Shown: positions 29,033 through 37,955 of the stretch, piece after piece
Layout: the number at the start of each line of letters is the position of its first letter
Numbering within the stretch: position 1 is the stretch's first letter
Source: Vibrio kanaloae
Lineage (GTDB): Bacteria > Pseudomonadota > Gammaproteobacteria > Enterobacterales > Vibrionaceae
Direction: 5' to 3'
DNA length: 64,000 nt
NCBI RefSeq assembly: GCF_024347535.1
Contig: NZ_AP025497.1
Coordinates: 2,108,001 to 2,172,000, forward strand
Program-made: the position numbers and the translations under genes
Notes under the pieces: model-generated
Databases searched by the model: none
Seen by the model: only the letters and a program-made list of their open reading frames with translations
What the model was told of the DNA's origin: nothing

Positions 29033-29662
29033 TTATGCAGCGGGAGCATTGCTCACTAGAATTTCGCGAATAGATCTAAGCGTTGCGTCCGTTGAATGGT
29101 AATCCAATTCAACTTCACTAAAGATGCCGTTCACTTCAAGCATTAAAGTCGGGTAAGAGAATACTCCCATCGCTTCTTTAAAACCTAATTGGTCAGCCAA
29201 CTCACTTTCCAATAACTTGCTAGAAAGATCATTTTCAAACTGTTGTACATTCATGCCTAATTCTTCAGCCAACTGCAGATGCGTTCCTTGGCAGTGTGGC
29301 AACATCGCACGAAGGTAGTAAGCGTGTTGAACCCCTTCCAGCATCGCTTCGTAGTGATCTTGAAAACCTGCGGCAATCACAGCACGGCACGCAGGGTAAG
29401 TGCTGCGAACAGGCTTGCACTCAGTCCAAAACTCGTGGTTAAACTCGGTACCTAGCTTAGCTTCGATCTGCTTCCAGATTGCTTGCAGCTTGCCTTTCAT
29501 CTCTTCTGACATTGGCTCATCAGAATCCGGGGCTAAACCACCCACTACATAGTTAAACTCAATGCTCGCAGGCAATTGTTGTTTCAATAACTCAAGTGTT
29601 GGCTTGTAACCCCAGCACCAGCTGCACATTGGATCATGCACATAATGAAGTTTTACGTTCAT
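29033..29662 (-). CDS. DsbA-family (FrnE-like) thioredoxin-fold protein
   Basis: A 209-residue protein with a DSBA-like thioredoxin fold interrupted by a helical insert. The active-site motif is Cys13-Ser-Trp-Cys16 (DPMCSWCWGYKP), as in the FrnE/2-hydroxychromene-isomerase-like group. The cis-Pro segment is FSYPTLML. No signal peptide is present, so unlike DsbA it should act in the cytoplasm. The substrate is not predictable. It has its own terminator and lies about 100 bases after grxD in the same direction. Confidence 0.85.
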   Translation of the reverse strand: MNVKLHYVHDPMCSWCWGYKPTLELLKQQLPASIEFNYVVGGLAPDSDEPMSEEMKGKLQAIWKQIEAKLGTEFNHEFWTECKPVRSTYPACRAVIAAGFQDHYEAMLEGVQHAYYLRAMLPHCQGTHLQLAEELGMNVQQFENDLSSKLLESELADQLGFKEAMGVFSYPTLMLEVNGIFSEVELDYHSTDATLRSIREILVSNAPAA

Positions 29663-29703
29663 TGTTCATTCCTTATCGAGTCAATGATTCGATCAATTCC
29701 AAT

Positions 29704-29728
29704 AAAAAAGGAGCCTGATTAAGGCCCC
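29704..29728 (-). terminator. Terminator after grxD
   Basis: Stem GGAGCCT (29710-29716) pairs with AGGCCCC (29722-29728) with one mismatch. The minus strand then reads six T. Confidence 0.75.
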
Positions 29729-29760
29729 TCATTTTAACTATTCAGCGCAAAGGCTAGAAC

Positions 29761-30099
29761 TTACTCAGCGTCATCGCCAGCAACTTTAGCCGCCGCTTCT
29801 TTGATGATTGGCTGAAGTTCACCTTTTTGGAACATCTCAAGAATGATGTCACAACCACCGATTAGCTCACCTTCAACCCAAAGTTGTGGGAAAGTTGGCC
29901 ACTGTGCGTAAACCGGAAGCTCTGCACGGATATCAGGGTTTTGTAGGATATCTACGTAAGCAAACTTTTCACCACACGCCATTAGAGCTTGAGATGCTTG
30001 AGAAGAAAAACCACAGCTTGGTAGCTTAGGTGAACCTTTCATGTAAAGTAGAATCGTGTTTTCTTCAAGTTGCTGTTTGATTTTATCGATAGTTTCCAT
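29761..30099 (-). CDS. grxD: Monothiol glutaredoxin GrxD (Grx4)
   Basis: CGFS-type monothiol glutaredoxin (112 residues) that binds and passes on [2Fe-2S] clusters, often with BolA partners. The active Cys is Cys29 in PSCGFSSQA. The glutathione-binding elements WPTFPQLWVEGELIGGCDI are present. Length is close to E. coli GrxD (115). It is divergent from sodB, the same neighbourhood as in other Vibrio. Confidence 0.97.
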   Translation of the reverse strand: METIDKIKQQLEENTILLYMKGSPKLPSCGFSSQASQALMACGEKFAYVDILQNPDIRAELPVYAQWPTFPQLWVEGELIGGCDIILEMFQKGELQPIIKEAAAKVAGDDAE

Positions 30100-30278
30100 T
30101 GCTTCCTCGTTGATGGATTACGGCTTTTATTGCCTTTATTCTACCCCAAACCAAAAGAATAAAAACCATATAAAAAAAAAGGCTAACAAACTGAGCTAGC
30201 AATTCAAATAAAAGTGATGAATTGGGCTTTTAATAAAGTAAAAACTTGCTAAACTATACTCCAAGTCAGAAAATTGAC

Positions 30279-30304
30279 CATGGTTAGCCGTATAGCGAAC
30301 CATG
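30279..30304 (+). other. Hairpin in the sodB upstream region
   Basis: CATGGTT (30279-30285) pairs with AACCATG (30298-30304) around a twelve-base loop. A -10-like TATACT lies just before, at 30255-30260, so the hairpin would be in the 5' untranslated part of sodB mRNA. sodB mRNA is an RyhB target in related bacteria, but I cannot show pairing here. Confidence 0.4.
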
Positions 30305-30368
30305 AATAATAATATCACTGGAAGCAATCGAAAGAGTTAACTCTTTCATATCAATGGAGAATTGATCA

Positions 30369-30953
30369 ATGGCATTTGAACTACCGGCTCTTCCTTACGC
30401 GAAAGACGCACTAGAACCACACATTTCAGCAGAAACGCTAGATTTCCACCACGGTAAGCACCACAACACTTACGTTGTTAAGCTAAACGGCCTTATCCCT
30501 GGTACTGAATTTGAAGGTAAAACACTAGAAGAGATCATTAAGACTTCTACTGGTGGTGTTTTCAATAACGCAGCTCAAATCTGGAACCACACGTTCTACT
30601 GGCACTGTCTTGCTCCTAAAGCAGGCGGCGAACCAACTGGCGCTGTTGCAGAAGCTATTAACGCTGCATTCGGTTCTTTCGAAGAATTCAAAGCAAAATT
30701 CACTGATTCAGCAATCAATAACTTCGGTTCTTCTTGGACTTGGTTAGTTAAGAAAGCTGACGGTTCTCTAGACATCGTTAACACTTCTAACGCTGCAACT
30801 CCTCTAACAGAAGAAGGTGTTACTCCACTTCTAACTGTTGACCTATGGGAACACGCTTACTACATCGATTTCCGCAATGTTCGCCCTGACTACATGGCTG
30901 CATTCTGGAACCTAGTAAACTGGTCTTTCGTAGAAGAGAACCTAGCTAAGTAA
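30369..30953 (+). CDS. sodB: Superoxide dismutase [Fe] SodB
   Basis: Cytoplasmic iron superoxide dismutase (194 residues). Metal ligands are visible: His27 (LDFHHGKHH), the His in WNHTFYWHC, and Asp/His in [11 protein letters not shown]. The residues [11 protein letters not shown] and the pattern around them fit the iron rather than the manganese type. The ATG has GGAG about eight bases upstream. Codon choice is strongly biased, as expected for a highly expressed gene. A terminator follows. Confidence 0.97.
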   Translation: MAFELPALPYAKDALEPHISAETLDFHHGKHHNTYVVKLNGLIPGTEFEGKTLEEIIKTSTGGVFNNAAQIWNHTFYWHCLAPKAGGEPTGAVAEAINAAFGSFEEFKAKFTDSAINNFGSSWTWLVKKADGSLDIVNTSNAATPLTEEGVTPLLTVDLWEHAYYIDFRNVRPDYMAAFWNLVNWSFVEENLAK

Positions 30954-30994
30954 TTATTACTTACGCTACGCTATTTATAGCGAGTTATCTATTG

Positions 30995-31024
30995 AAAGCT
31001 CATGCCTCGGCGTGAGCTTTTTTG
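30995..31024 (+). terminator. Terminator after sodB
   Basis: Stem AAAGCTCA (30995-31002) pairs with TGAGCTTT (31013-31020), then T-run. Confidence 0.85.
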
Positions 31025-31081
31025 TATCTATCGTATTCCACAAAATCTAGACCTTTCTTAGCCTATTAACCTATTAACCAG

Positions 31082-31113
31082 TTAGCCACTTAGCCACTTA
31101 GCCACTTAGCCAA
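31082..31113. repeat. Short tandem repeat, unit TTAGCCAC, four copies
   Basis: Three exact TTAGCCAC copies and a fourth with its last base changed. Just before them is a related CTATTAAC-type repeat. It lies between sodB and the next gene. Confidence 0.8.
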
Positions 31114-31228
31114 GAGAGCTTACTTCTCGACCAACTCCTAGCACTCTTCCCCGCCCTGCATAAATTCTCTATTCGCTTGTAATTAAAGACTAAAGTTTGC
31201 CGACTCCATGCCGTTAAAGGAGTATCAA

Positions 31229-31744
31229 ATGAGAGGCGTCATGCAAATACACACTTTAGACAAAGCAGGGATCATCAACGAACTGAAGTTCGGCATCGGG
31301 ATCAGCCAAGCGGTTGAGCAAGGTCGCCGTGCAGATTTCGCGTTGCTGTTATCTATGTTTTCTAATGACGTTCGTGATTGCACGCCGATTGACACCATTG
31401 AAGTCACAGAGACAACTGAAGATCGCCTGCGTAAACACTTCGGCGTTGCAGAACCGCAGCAGCTGCGTTCGAACCAATCTTCGTATGAGATTTCAGCTCA
31501 GCAATCTAATCATTTTCATCAAGCTAGCCTTGCCAGCGCAAAACTCAGCCATTACTTGAAACCTGAAGCGCTCGCTTTTATGCCTGAAGATACGGCCGAC
31601 TTACCCGAAGAGGTTTACCAAAACCTTTCTGGTCATGACCGACGTAAACTGGCGAACAAGCATGTCCCTGATCTGTCTCATGCCACGCTCTATAACGCGT
31701 TATCTACAGCCCAACGTCAGTATCAAATTCAAGCTCAAGTATAG
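31229..31744 (+). CDS. VC2046/SO_2500 family protein, function unknown
   Basis: A 171-residue soluble protein with no signal peptide. I place the start at the ATG at 31229 because AAAGGAG lies six bases upstream; the frame opens 21 bases earlier. It begins MRGVMQIHTLDKAGIINELKFGIGIS. The middle is rich in Gln/Ser and the C-terminus has NLSGHDRRKLANKHVPD. The position after sodB (VC2045 in V. cholerae) and the sequence fit the VC2046/SO_2500 family, which has no assigned role. The assignment is from context and memory. Confidence 0.75.
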   Translation: MRGVMQIHTLDKAGIINELKFGIGISQAVEQGRRADFALLLSMFSNDVRDCTPIDTIEVTETTEDRLRKHFGVAEPQQLRSNQSSYEISAQQSNHFHQASLASAKLSHYLKPEALAFMPEDTADLPEEVYQNLSGHDRRKLANKHVPDLSHATLYNALSTAQRQYQIQAQV

Positions 31745-32019
31745 CTTCACTCTCCTTTTCTTACTCTAGCTCTATATTCATCTGTACTCTCTTCCATTCA
31801 CGTTAAAGAATGATTGATATGAGTGATATGAACCATCGGCCTTGGATGAATTAAAAACTCGAGTTGTCGATTACTTCTTGAAGTTACTGGAAAATGTGAC
31901 TTGCCACTAAGTTCATAAAAACTTATTAATTGGCACACCTTAGTTTGAACCAATTCACACCCATTGTATGAAATTTAACCCATCCTTATCCCACATGGAC
32001 GATTTGTTTAGGTACTGAG

Positions 32020-32703
32020 ATGGAAATAAAAAGCTCAATCATATTGGTGACATCAGCAGGATCGCGTTTAGGAGGGACGATTGCGAACCACTTTGTTAAC
32101 CTCGGAGCTACTGTTATCCTTTGTGATAAGGATCCTACAGCACTTGAAAAAACCTATCTCCAATGCTCTCGCGTCTCAGACTCCGTCTACCGTTACAAAC
32201 TCGAAGATAACCATAATCAAGCCATATTAGATGTCTTTGATTTTGTCCAACGCACTTTCAACACCACACCTGATGTATTAGTCAATAACTGGATCAGTTC
32301 CCCAATGCCTAGTCTGATTGGTGACCAACCAGTCAGCAGCTTTATCGAGGATTTGTCTTCGAAAGCGTCGACCCTTTTTGCATTTGGGCAGATTAGTGCA
32401 GAGAGGTTACGCGAAGCAAATAAGGAGGGGGTGATCGTTAATGTGATATCTCACGACGACTTTCATGACGTATCAGGCTTGGAGAGTGCAAACTCGATGA
32501 TTACGGGCTTTACCCACAGCTGGGCTAAAGAATTAACCCCGTTTAATATCCGTGTAGGTGGTGTCGTTCCCGCTATTCACAATGCCGACGGTAAGTTTAA
32601 CCGTTGTCACTGGGCACAGCTGCAAGACGAGCTAACCAGAACTGCTGAATACATAATCTCTAATGACTACTTCAGTGGGCGAGTAGTTGCCGCTGAGGTT
32701 TAA
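32020..32703 (+). CDS. Degenerate short-chain dehydrogenase/reductase-like protein
   Basis: A 227-residue Rossmann-fold protein. The cofactor loop is TSAGSRLGG instead of TGxxxGIG. The next acidic residue, Asp in LCDKDPTAL, suggests an NAD-type pocket. The usual NNAG reads NNWI. The catalytic Tyr-X3-Lys is missing: the corresponding helix reads SGLESANSMITGFTHSWAKEL. The later PFNIRVGGVVPAI segment is still SDR-like. It is therefore probably not an oxidoreductase and may have a binding or regulatory role. It is an intact frame, so not obviously a pseudogene. It is convergent with adhE, with a shared terminator between them. Confidence 0.8.
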   Translation: MEIKSSIILVTSAGSRLGGTIANHFVNLGATVILCDKDPTALEKTYLQCSRVSDSVYRYKLEDNHNQAILDVFDFVQRTFNTTPDVLVNNWISSPMPSLIGDQPVSSFIEDLSSKASTLFAFGQISAERLREANKEGVIVNVISHDDFHDVSGLESANSMITGFTHSWAKELTPFNIRVGGVVPAIHNADGKFNRCHWAQLQDELTRTAEYIISNDYFSGRVVAAEV

Positions 32704-32809
32704 CTCCTCTCCCATTTTAATTAAAAACAAACAACTTGCACCTACTGGGTAGCACGGGGCAAAAAGCATAAACCTTCGTTAAAGTAGACCACAAAAAACA
32801 AACAAATAT

Positions 32810-32840
32810 AAAAAGCCCCAGTCTCTCGACTGGGGCTTTG
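32810..32840. terminator. Two-way terminator between the SDR-like gene and adhE
   Basis: Stem AGCCCCAGT (32814-32822), loop CTCTCG, stem ACTGGGGCT, with A-run before and T-rich after. Confidence 0.85.
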
Positions 32841-32903
32841 TTCTTTACCCGATTAGATAAGTATCTTGCTAGCGAAAACTTATCTCAAACTAATACTTAC
32901 TTA

Positions 32904-35609
32904 TTATGCGTTAGCTTTTTCTTTTTTAGCTTTTGGCGCTTTCGCTTCAGCTGGCTTTTGGTCTGCTTTCTTAAGGATAACTGTAGTACCTTCGAAAGTT
33001 TCGCCTTCAACGTATGGTTGGCCGAAGTAAGAAGTTGTTAGAACTTCTTTTAGCTCAGTGATTAGAGGGTAACGTGGGTTAGCACCTGTACACTGATCAT
33101 CGAACGCTTCAACAGCTAGCTCGTCTAGTTTCGCGATGAAGTCAGACTCGTTAACACCCGCAGCTTGGATAGATAGTGGGATGTCTAGGTCAACTTTAAG
33201 CTCTTCTAACCAAGTCAGTAGACGTTCAATCTTCTGAGCAGTACGGTCACCAGCTTGGCTTAGGCCTAGGTGGTCAGCAACTTCAGCGTAACGACGACGA
33301 GCCTGTGGACGGTCGTACTGAGAGAATGCAGTCTGCTTAGTTGGGTTATCGTTCGCGTTGTAACGTACAACGTTCGAGATAAGTAGTGCGTTAGCAAGAC
33401 CGTGTGGTAGGTGGAACTCAGCACCAATTTTGTGAGCCATTGAGTGACACACACCTAGGAATGCGTTCGCAAATGCTACACCAGCGATAGTTGCTGCGTT
33501 GTGTACTTTCTCACGAGCGATTGGGTCAGCCGCACCATTTTTGTAGCTTGATGGTAGGTATTCTTTAAGCATCTTAAGTGCTTGAAGAGCTTGACCGTCT
33601 GAGTACTCGTTCGCTAGAACAGATACGTAAGCTTCAAGAGCGTGAGTTACTGCATCGTAACCACCGAACGCTGTTAGAGACTTAGGCATGTTCATTACTA
33701 GGTTCGCATCAACGATAGCCATGTTTGGCGTGATTTCGTAATCAGCTAGTGGGTATTTAGCACCAGTCTTGTCGTCTGTAACAACAGCGAATGGAGTAAC
33801 CTCTGAACCTGTACCTGAAGTTGTAGTGATACATACAAGCTCAGCTTTTTGACCCATTTTAGGGAACTTGTAGATACGTTTACGGATATCCATAAAGCGC
33901 ATTGCTAGTTCTTCGAAGTGAGTTTCTGGGTGCTCGTACATAACCCACATGATCTTAGCAGCATCCATTGGAGAACCGCCACCTAGAGCAAGGATTACGT
34001 CAGGTTGGAAGCTCTTCATTGCTTCAGCGCCTTTCTCAACAACAGATAGCGTTGGATCCGCTTCTACGTCGAAGAAAGTTTGAACTTCGATGCCTTGTGC
34101 TTTAAGCAGGCTAACTACGTCATCTGCGTAACCGTTGTTGAATAGGAAACGGTCAGTTACTAGGAATGCGCGTTTCTTACCTTCTAGGTCGCTCATTGCG
34201 ATTGGAAGGCTACCACGACGGAAGTAGATAGACTTAGGTAGTTTGTGCCACAACATGTTTTCAGCTCGCTTCGCTACAGTTTTCTTGTTGATAAGGTGCT
34301 TAGGACCTACGTTCTCAGAGATAGAGTTACCACCCCATGAACCACAACCTAGAGTTAGAGAAGGTGCAACGTTGAAGTTGTACAGGTCACCGATACCACC
34401 GTGAGTAGTCGGGATGTTGATTAGGATACGAGCAGTCTTCATCTTGTCACCGAAGTAACGGATGCGGTCTGCGTTAGTATCTTGGTTAGTGTAAAGACCA
34501 GATGTGTGACCGATACCACCGATTTCAACCATAGTTACCGCTTGAGCAACTGCGTCTTCGAAGTCGTCTGCGCGGAATAGACCTAAAGTTGGAGATAGTT
34601 TCTCGTGAGCGAATTCGTCATCGTAAGAAACTTTACCAAGACCTTCACCTACAAGTACTTTTGTATCAGCAGGAACTTTAACACCCGCCATTTCAGCGAT
34701 TGCTGGAGCAGGTTGACCTACGATTTTAGCGTTTAGGTTGCCATCGATAAGAAGCACTTTACGTACTTTATCTGCGTCAGCTTTAGACAGAACGTGAGCT
34801 TTGTGAGAAGCGAAACGCTCTTTCACTTCGTCGTATACTTCACCAACTACGATTGCAGCTTGCTCAGAAGCACATACAACGCCGTTATCGAATGTTTTAG
34901 ACATAAGGATAGATGCTACAGCACGTTTGATGTCAGCTGTTTCATCGATAACGACAGGAACGTTACCAGCACCAACACCGATAGCAGGCTTACCAGAAGA
35001 GTATGCTGCTTTAACCATGCCTGGACCACCAGTAGCAAGGATAAGTGCAATACCCTCGTGCTTCATCAGCGCGTTAGAAAGCTCTACAGATGGTTGGTCG
35101 ATCCAACCGATGATGTCTCTCGGAGCACCAGCTGCAACAGCTGCGTCTAGAACTAGTTTCGCTGCGTCGTTAGTTGAGTTCTTTGCACGTGGGTGTGGCG
35201 AGAAGATGATGCCGTTACGTGTCTTAAGAGAAATTAGAGATTTGAAGATTGCTGTAGAAGTTGGGTTCGTTGTTGGAACGATACCACAGATGATACCTAC
35301 AGGCTCAGCGATAGTCATTGTGCCTAGGTTGTCATCTTCTTCTAAGATGCCACATGTTTTTTCGTCTTTGTATTTGTTGTAGATAAATTCAGATGCAAAG
35401 TGGTTTTTGATAACCTTATCTTCAACAATACCCATTCCAGATTCAGCAACTGCTTGTTGAGCAAGTGGAATACGAGCGTGGTTAGCAGCAAGAGAAGCTG
35501 CGCGGAAGATTGCGTCTACTTTCTCTTGAGAGAATGTTGCAAACTCTTCTTGTGCTGCTTTAACGCGAGCTACTAGAGCATCAAGTTCCGCTAAGTTAGT
35601 TACAGGCAT
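32904..35609 (-). CDS. adhE: Bifunctional acetaldehyde-CoA/alcohol dehydrogenase AdhE
   Basis: Fermentative enzyme that reduces acetyl-CoA to acetaldehyde and then ethanol, regenerating NAD+; it forms spirosome filaments. The 901-residue product has an N-terminal aldehyde dehydrogenase domain with the catalytic Cys in NGVVCASEQAA, a linker, and a C-terminal iron-dependent alcohol dehydrogenase domain with GGGSPMDAAK and metal ligands in GYDAVTHALEAYVS, CHSMAHKIGAEFHLPHG. The C-terminal 20 residues are Lys/Ala-rich. The ATG has TTAGGAG upstream. A possible FNR site and -10 element precede it. Confidence 0.97.
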   Translation of the reverse strand: MPVTNLAELDALVARVKAAQEEFATFSQEKVDAIFRAASLAANHARIPLAQQAVAESGMGIVEDKVIKNHFASEFIYNKYKDEKTCGILEEDDNLGTMTIAEPVGIICGIVPTTNPTSTAIFKSLISLKTRNGIIFSPHPRAKNSTNDAAKLVLDAAVAAGAPRDIIGWIDQPSVELSNALMKHEGIALILATGGPGMVKAAYSSGKPAIGVGAGNVPVVIDETADIKRAVASILMSKTFDNGVVCASEQAAIVVGEVYDEVKERFASHKAHVLSKADADKVRKVLLIDGNLNAKIVGQPAPAIAEMAGVKVPADTKVLVGEGLGKVSYDDEFAHEKLSPTLGLFRADDFEDAVAQAVTMVEIGGIGHTSGLYTNQDTNADRIRYFGDKMKTARILINIPTTHGGIGDLYNFNVAPSLTLGCGSWGGNSISENVGPKHLINKKTVAKRAENMLWHKLPKSIYFRRGSLPIAMSDLEGKKRAFLVTDRFLFNNGYADDVVSLLKAQGIEVQTFFDVEADPTLSVVEKGAEAMKSFQPDVILALGGGSPMDAAKIMWVMYEHPETHFEELAMRFMDIRKRIYKFPKMGQKAELVCITTTSGTGSEVTPFAVVTDDKTGAKYPLADYEITPNMAIVDANLVMNMPKSLTAFGGYDAVTHALEAYVSVLANEYSDGQALQALKMLKEYLPSSYKNGAADPIAREKVHNAATIAGVAFANAFLGVCHSMAHKIGAEFHLPHGLANALLISNVVRYNANDNPTKQTAFSQYDRPQARRRYAEVADHLGLSQAGDRTAQKIERLLTWLEELKVDLDIPLSIQAAGVNESDFIAKLDELAVEAFDDQCTGANPRYPLITELKEVLTTSYFGQPYVEGETFEGTTVILKKADQKPAEAKAPKAKKEKANA

Positions 35610-36247
35610 GGTGGATCTCCTAAAATAATAAATATTAAAAACTTTTTATTAAATTCGCTGCTTGTCTTTAACTTTAATCGACAACGTTCTTAGTAAATTG
35701 CTTTCAGGACTGAGTATATTATTTCATTGTGTGAAAAAAATTGACCCAGATCAGTTACCCAAAAATAATTAACCAGAAAGTAGTAAGACAATCACAAATT
35801 TCAACTTAAGAGCATGATTTATATAGATTAAAATCACACTTATCGCGCGTACAAAAAACAATCAAACAGACAAGTTTTTTTCACATAGCGCCATAAACTG
35901 TAAAAAAATTTCATTTTTAGTCCTTTAAATTACATGTATACAGCTATATTCGTGCTACTGAGAGTATATCCATACCATTGCACGGGCTAGCTTCTGACAT
36001 AACTTTTATTAATTTCGTGCGACAGCTAACAGTTACCCAACAAGAAGTTACAAAATGAAACACTAACGACTAACTTGAAACAAGACTAATACAAAAGTGA
36101 GATTCAATTAGTTTTTCTAAAAACAATCACCTATTTCAAGTTAGTTTTTTTCATTCGTACAAATTGAAATTGTCCCTTACATTACGCGCTCAGAATATTC
36201 ACAGATCAAACCTTCCACATTAAGTACGCTAACTGGAGATCGCTCTC
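35610..36247. other. Long AT-rich divergent region between adhE and the MarC-family gene
   Basis: About 640 bases with no convincing gene. The adhE-proximal part holds a predicted -10 element TATACT (minus strand, 35718-35713) and an FNR-like site centred 41.5 bases before the implied start. The rest is strongly AT-rich with many homopolymer runs, and I see no further clear element. Confidence 0.6.
35741..35754. promoter_or_regulatory. FNR-like site in the adhE promoter
   Basis: TTGAC-CCAG-ATCAG matches FNR consensus TTGAT-N4-ATCAA at eight of ten positions. With the minus-strand -10 TATACT at 35718-35713, the transcript would start at 35706 and the site would be centred at -41.5, the classical activating position. 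Both elements are predictions. Confidence 0.5.
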
Positions 36248-36886
36248 ATGCAAGGCTTAGAACTCGCAATCTTTATGCAATTCTTCCTTGGGCTTGTTGC
36301 TGCCGTAAACCCAATCGGCATCATGCCTGTTTTTGTTTCTCTTACTGCCCATATGCCGCCAGAAGAGAGGAACAAAACAGCCTTGCAAGCCAATATTGCT
36401 GTTGCCGTTATCTTGATTGTATCGCTGATTGCGGGACAATTACTTCTGGATATGTTTAGCATCTCACTAGATTCATTCCGCGTTGCAGGTGGCCTGCTAT
36501 TACTAAGCATCGCATTTTCGATGATGAGCGGTAAACTCGGTGAAGATAAGCAGAACAAACAAGAGAAATCGGAATACATCAGCAAAGAGCAAATCGGTGT
36601 TGTTCCACTGGCAATGCCTCTAATGGCTGGCCCGGGAGCAATCAGTTCTACGATTGTTTACGGTTCCCGTTACCCCGCTGCTATTGATACGGTAGGCATC
36701 GGCATTAGCATTATTGCTTTCACAACTTGCTCTTGGCTTTTGTTCCGTTCAGCTCCGGTTATTGTTCGTTTCCTAGGTCAAACGGGTATCAACGTTATTA
36801 CACGTATCATGGGGTTGATTCTTGGTGCATTAGGTATCGAATTCATCGCCAACGGCTTACGTAACCTATTCCCAGGGTTAGCGTAA
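36248..36886 (+). CDS. ychE: MarC-family integral membrane protein (YchE-like)
   Basis: A 212-residue inner-membrane protein of the MarC (UPF0056) family with six helices. The family motifs AAVNPIGIMPVFVSLT and PLAMPLMAGPGAISSTIV are both present, forming an inverted repeat. The function is not established; the old link of MarC to antibiotic resistance was not upheld. In E. coli ychE is the neighbour of adhE, as here, so it is the probable ortholog. GGAG lies a few bases before the ATG. Confidence 0.88.
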   Translation: MQGLELAIFMQFFLGLVAAVNPIGIMPVFVSLTAHMPPEERNKTALQANIAVAVILIVSLIAGQLLLDMFSISLDSFRVAGGLLLLSIAFSMMSGKLGEDKQNKQEKSEYISKEQIGVVPLAMPLMAGPGAISSTIVYGSRYPAAIDTVGIGISIIAFTTCSWLLFRSAPVIVRFLGQTGINVITRIMGLILGALGIEFIANGLRNLFPGLA

Positions 36887-37031
36887 CGTTTAGCTTGGAT
36901 CATCTAATGAGTGGCAATCAGCTATGTAATATCAATGAGGCGGGTAAAGCGATTGGACTTTCACTCGCCTCGTTATTATGAAGCTTGTATAATGGTTATT
37001 AACAACTTTAACAAAAGATGAACTTCACCTT

Positions 37032-37877
37032 ATGTCACGCCAGCCTATAAAGCATCATTTATACGTCATTATCTTTGGTACCCACACACGTGCTGGACGT
37101 GCGTTTGATATCTCACTTATCATCGCGATTGTGGCCTCACTTATCGTCCTGATTTTAGAGTCAATTCCTAGTGTGGCGACCGAATGGTCACAACATTTAC
37201 GCTACATCGAGTACAGCTTCACGGCACTATTCACACTGGAATATCTGTTAAGGCTCTACTGCTCACCTAACCCAAAATCTTACGCCACTAGCTTCTTCGG
37301 TGTGGTTGACCTATTAGCGATTCTTCCAACTTACATTGCTATCTTTTTCCCCGGCGCATCGTTCATGGGCGTTATTAGGCTATTGCGTGTCATGCGTATA
37401 TTTAGAATTCTTAAATTGATTCGCTACTTACAGGACTCTAATATCCTTCTGCGTTCACTGTTGATGGCAAGAAGGAAAATATTCATATTCTTCAGCACCG
37501 TCGGTATTCTTGTTACGATCTTCGGCGCTTTGATTTTTATTATTGAAGGGCCAGAAAATGGCTTCACCAGCATACCTCAGAGCATATATTGGGCCATCGT
37601 GACCATCACAACCGTAGGTTACGGCGACATGGTGCCGCAAACCGCATTAGGTAAAGCTATCGCATCTCTGACTATGCTCTTGGGTTACTCAATCTTAGCC
37701 GTGCCGACCGGGATTATTACCGCAGAACTCAGTAATGAAATGAACTCGCATAAAGAGTTGGTCAAATGCCCAAACTGCAACCGCGCTGGTCATGATTCTG
37801 ATGCCATGTACTGCAAACATTGTGCTAGTGGGTTAGCAGATCCAGATAAGCGAGTCGTTGTTAAAGAACAAGAGTGA
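37032..37877 (+). CDS. Voltage-gated potassium channel with C-terminal zinc ribbon
   Basis: A 281-residue six-helix ion channel subunit. It has a voltage-sensor S4 helix with regularly spaced Arg/Lys (VIRLLRVMRIFRILKLIRYL), a pore loop with selectivity filter TTVGYGD, and an S6 helix ending LAVPTGIITAEL. A short cytoplasmic tail carries two Cys-X2-Cys pairs (CPNCNRAGHDSDAMYCKHC), a zinc-ribbon pattern. It should form tetramers that pass K+. It is a single gene, convergent with asd. Confidence 0.9.
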   Translation: MSRQPIKHHLYVIIFGTHTRAGRAFDISLIIAIVASLIVLILESIPSVATEWSQHLRYIEYSFTALFTLEYLLRLYCSPNPKSYATSFFGVVDLLAILPTYIAIFFPGASFMGVIRLLRVMRIFRILKLIRYLQDSNILLRSLLMARRKIFIFFSTVGILVTIFGALIFIIEGPENGFTSIPQSIYWAIVTITTVGYGDMVPQTALGKAIASLTMLLGYSILAVPTGIITAELSNEMNSHKELVKCPNCNRAGHDSDAMYCKHCASGLADPDKRVVVKEQE

Positions 37878-37900
37878 ACACAAATCCTTGTCATTAAAAA

Positions 37901-37926
37901 CAAAAAAAGCGCCCTAAGGCGCTTCT
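37901..37926. terminator. Terminator between the K+ channel gene and asd
   Basis: Stem AAGCGCC (37907-37913) pairs with GGCGCTT (37918-37924). The minus strand has a good T-run, so it mainly serves asd. Confidence 0.82.
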
Positions 37927-37955
37927 TCACTCACTACTTTCAGTAAATCAGTCCG

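Noticed and set aside
31745..32019. Possible small genes between the VC2046-family gene and the SDR
   Set aside because: Only very short frames without ribosome sites occur, for example a 14-codon frame near 31810.
32020..32703. Pseudogene call for the SDR-like gene
   Set aside because: The frame is intact over 227 codons with normal codon use and a starting ATG. Loss of the motif looks like divergence rather than decay.
32904..35609. Horizontal transfer of adhE because of its Lys/Ala-rich tail
   Set aside because: Codon use and neighbourhood (the MarC-family gene) are as in E. coli and Vibrio; a basic tail alone is not evidence of transfer.
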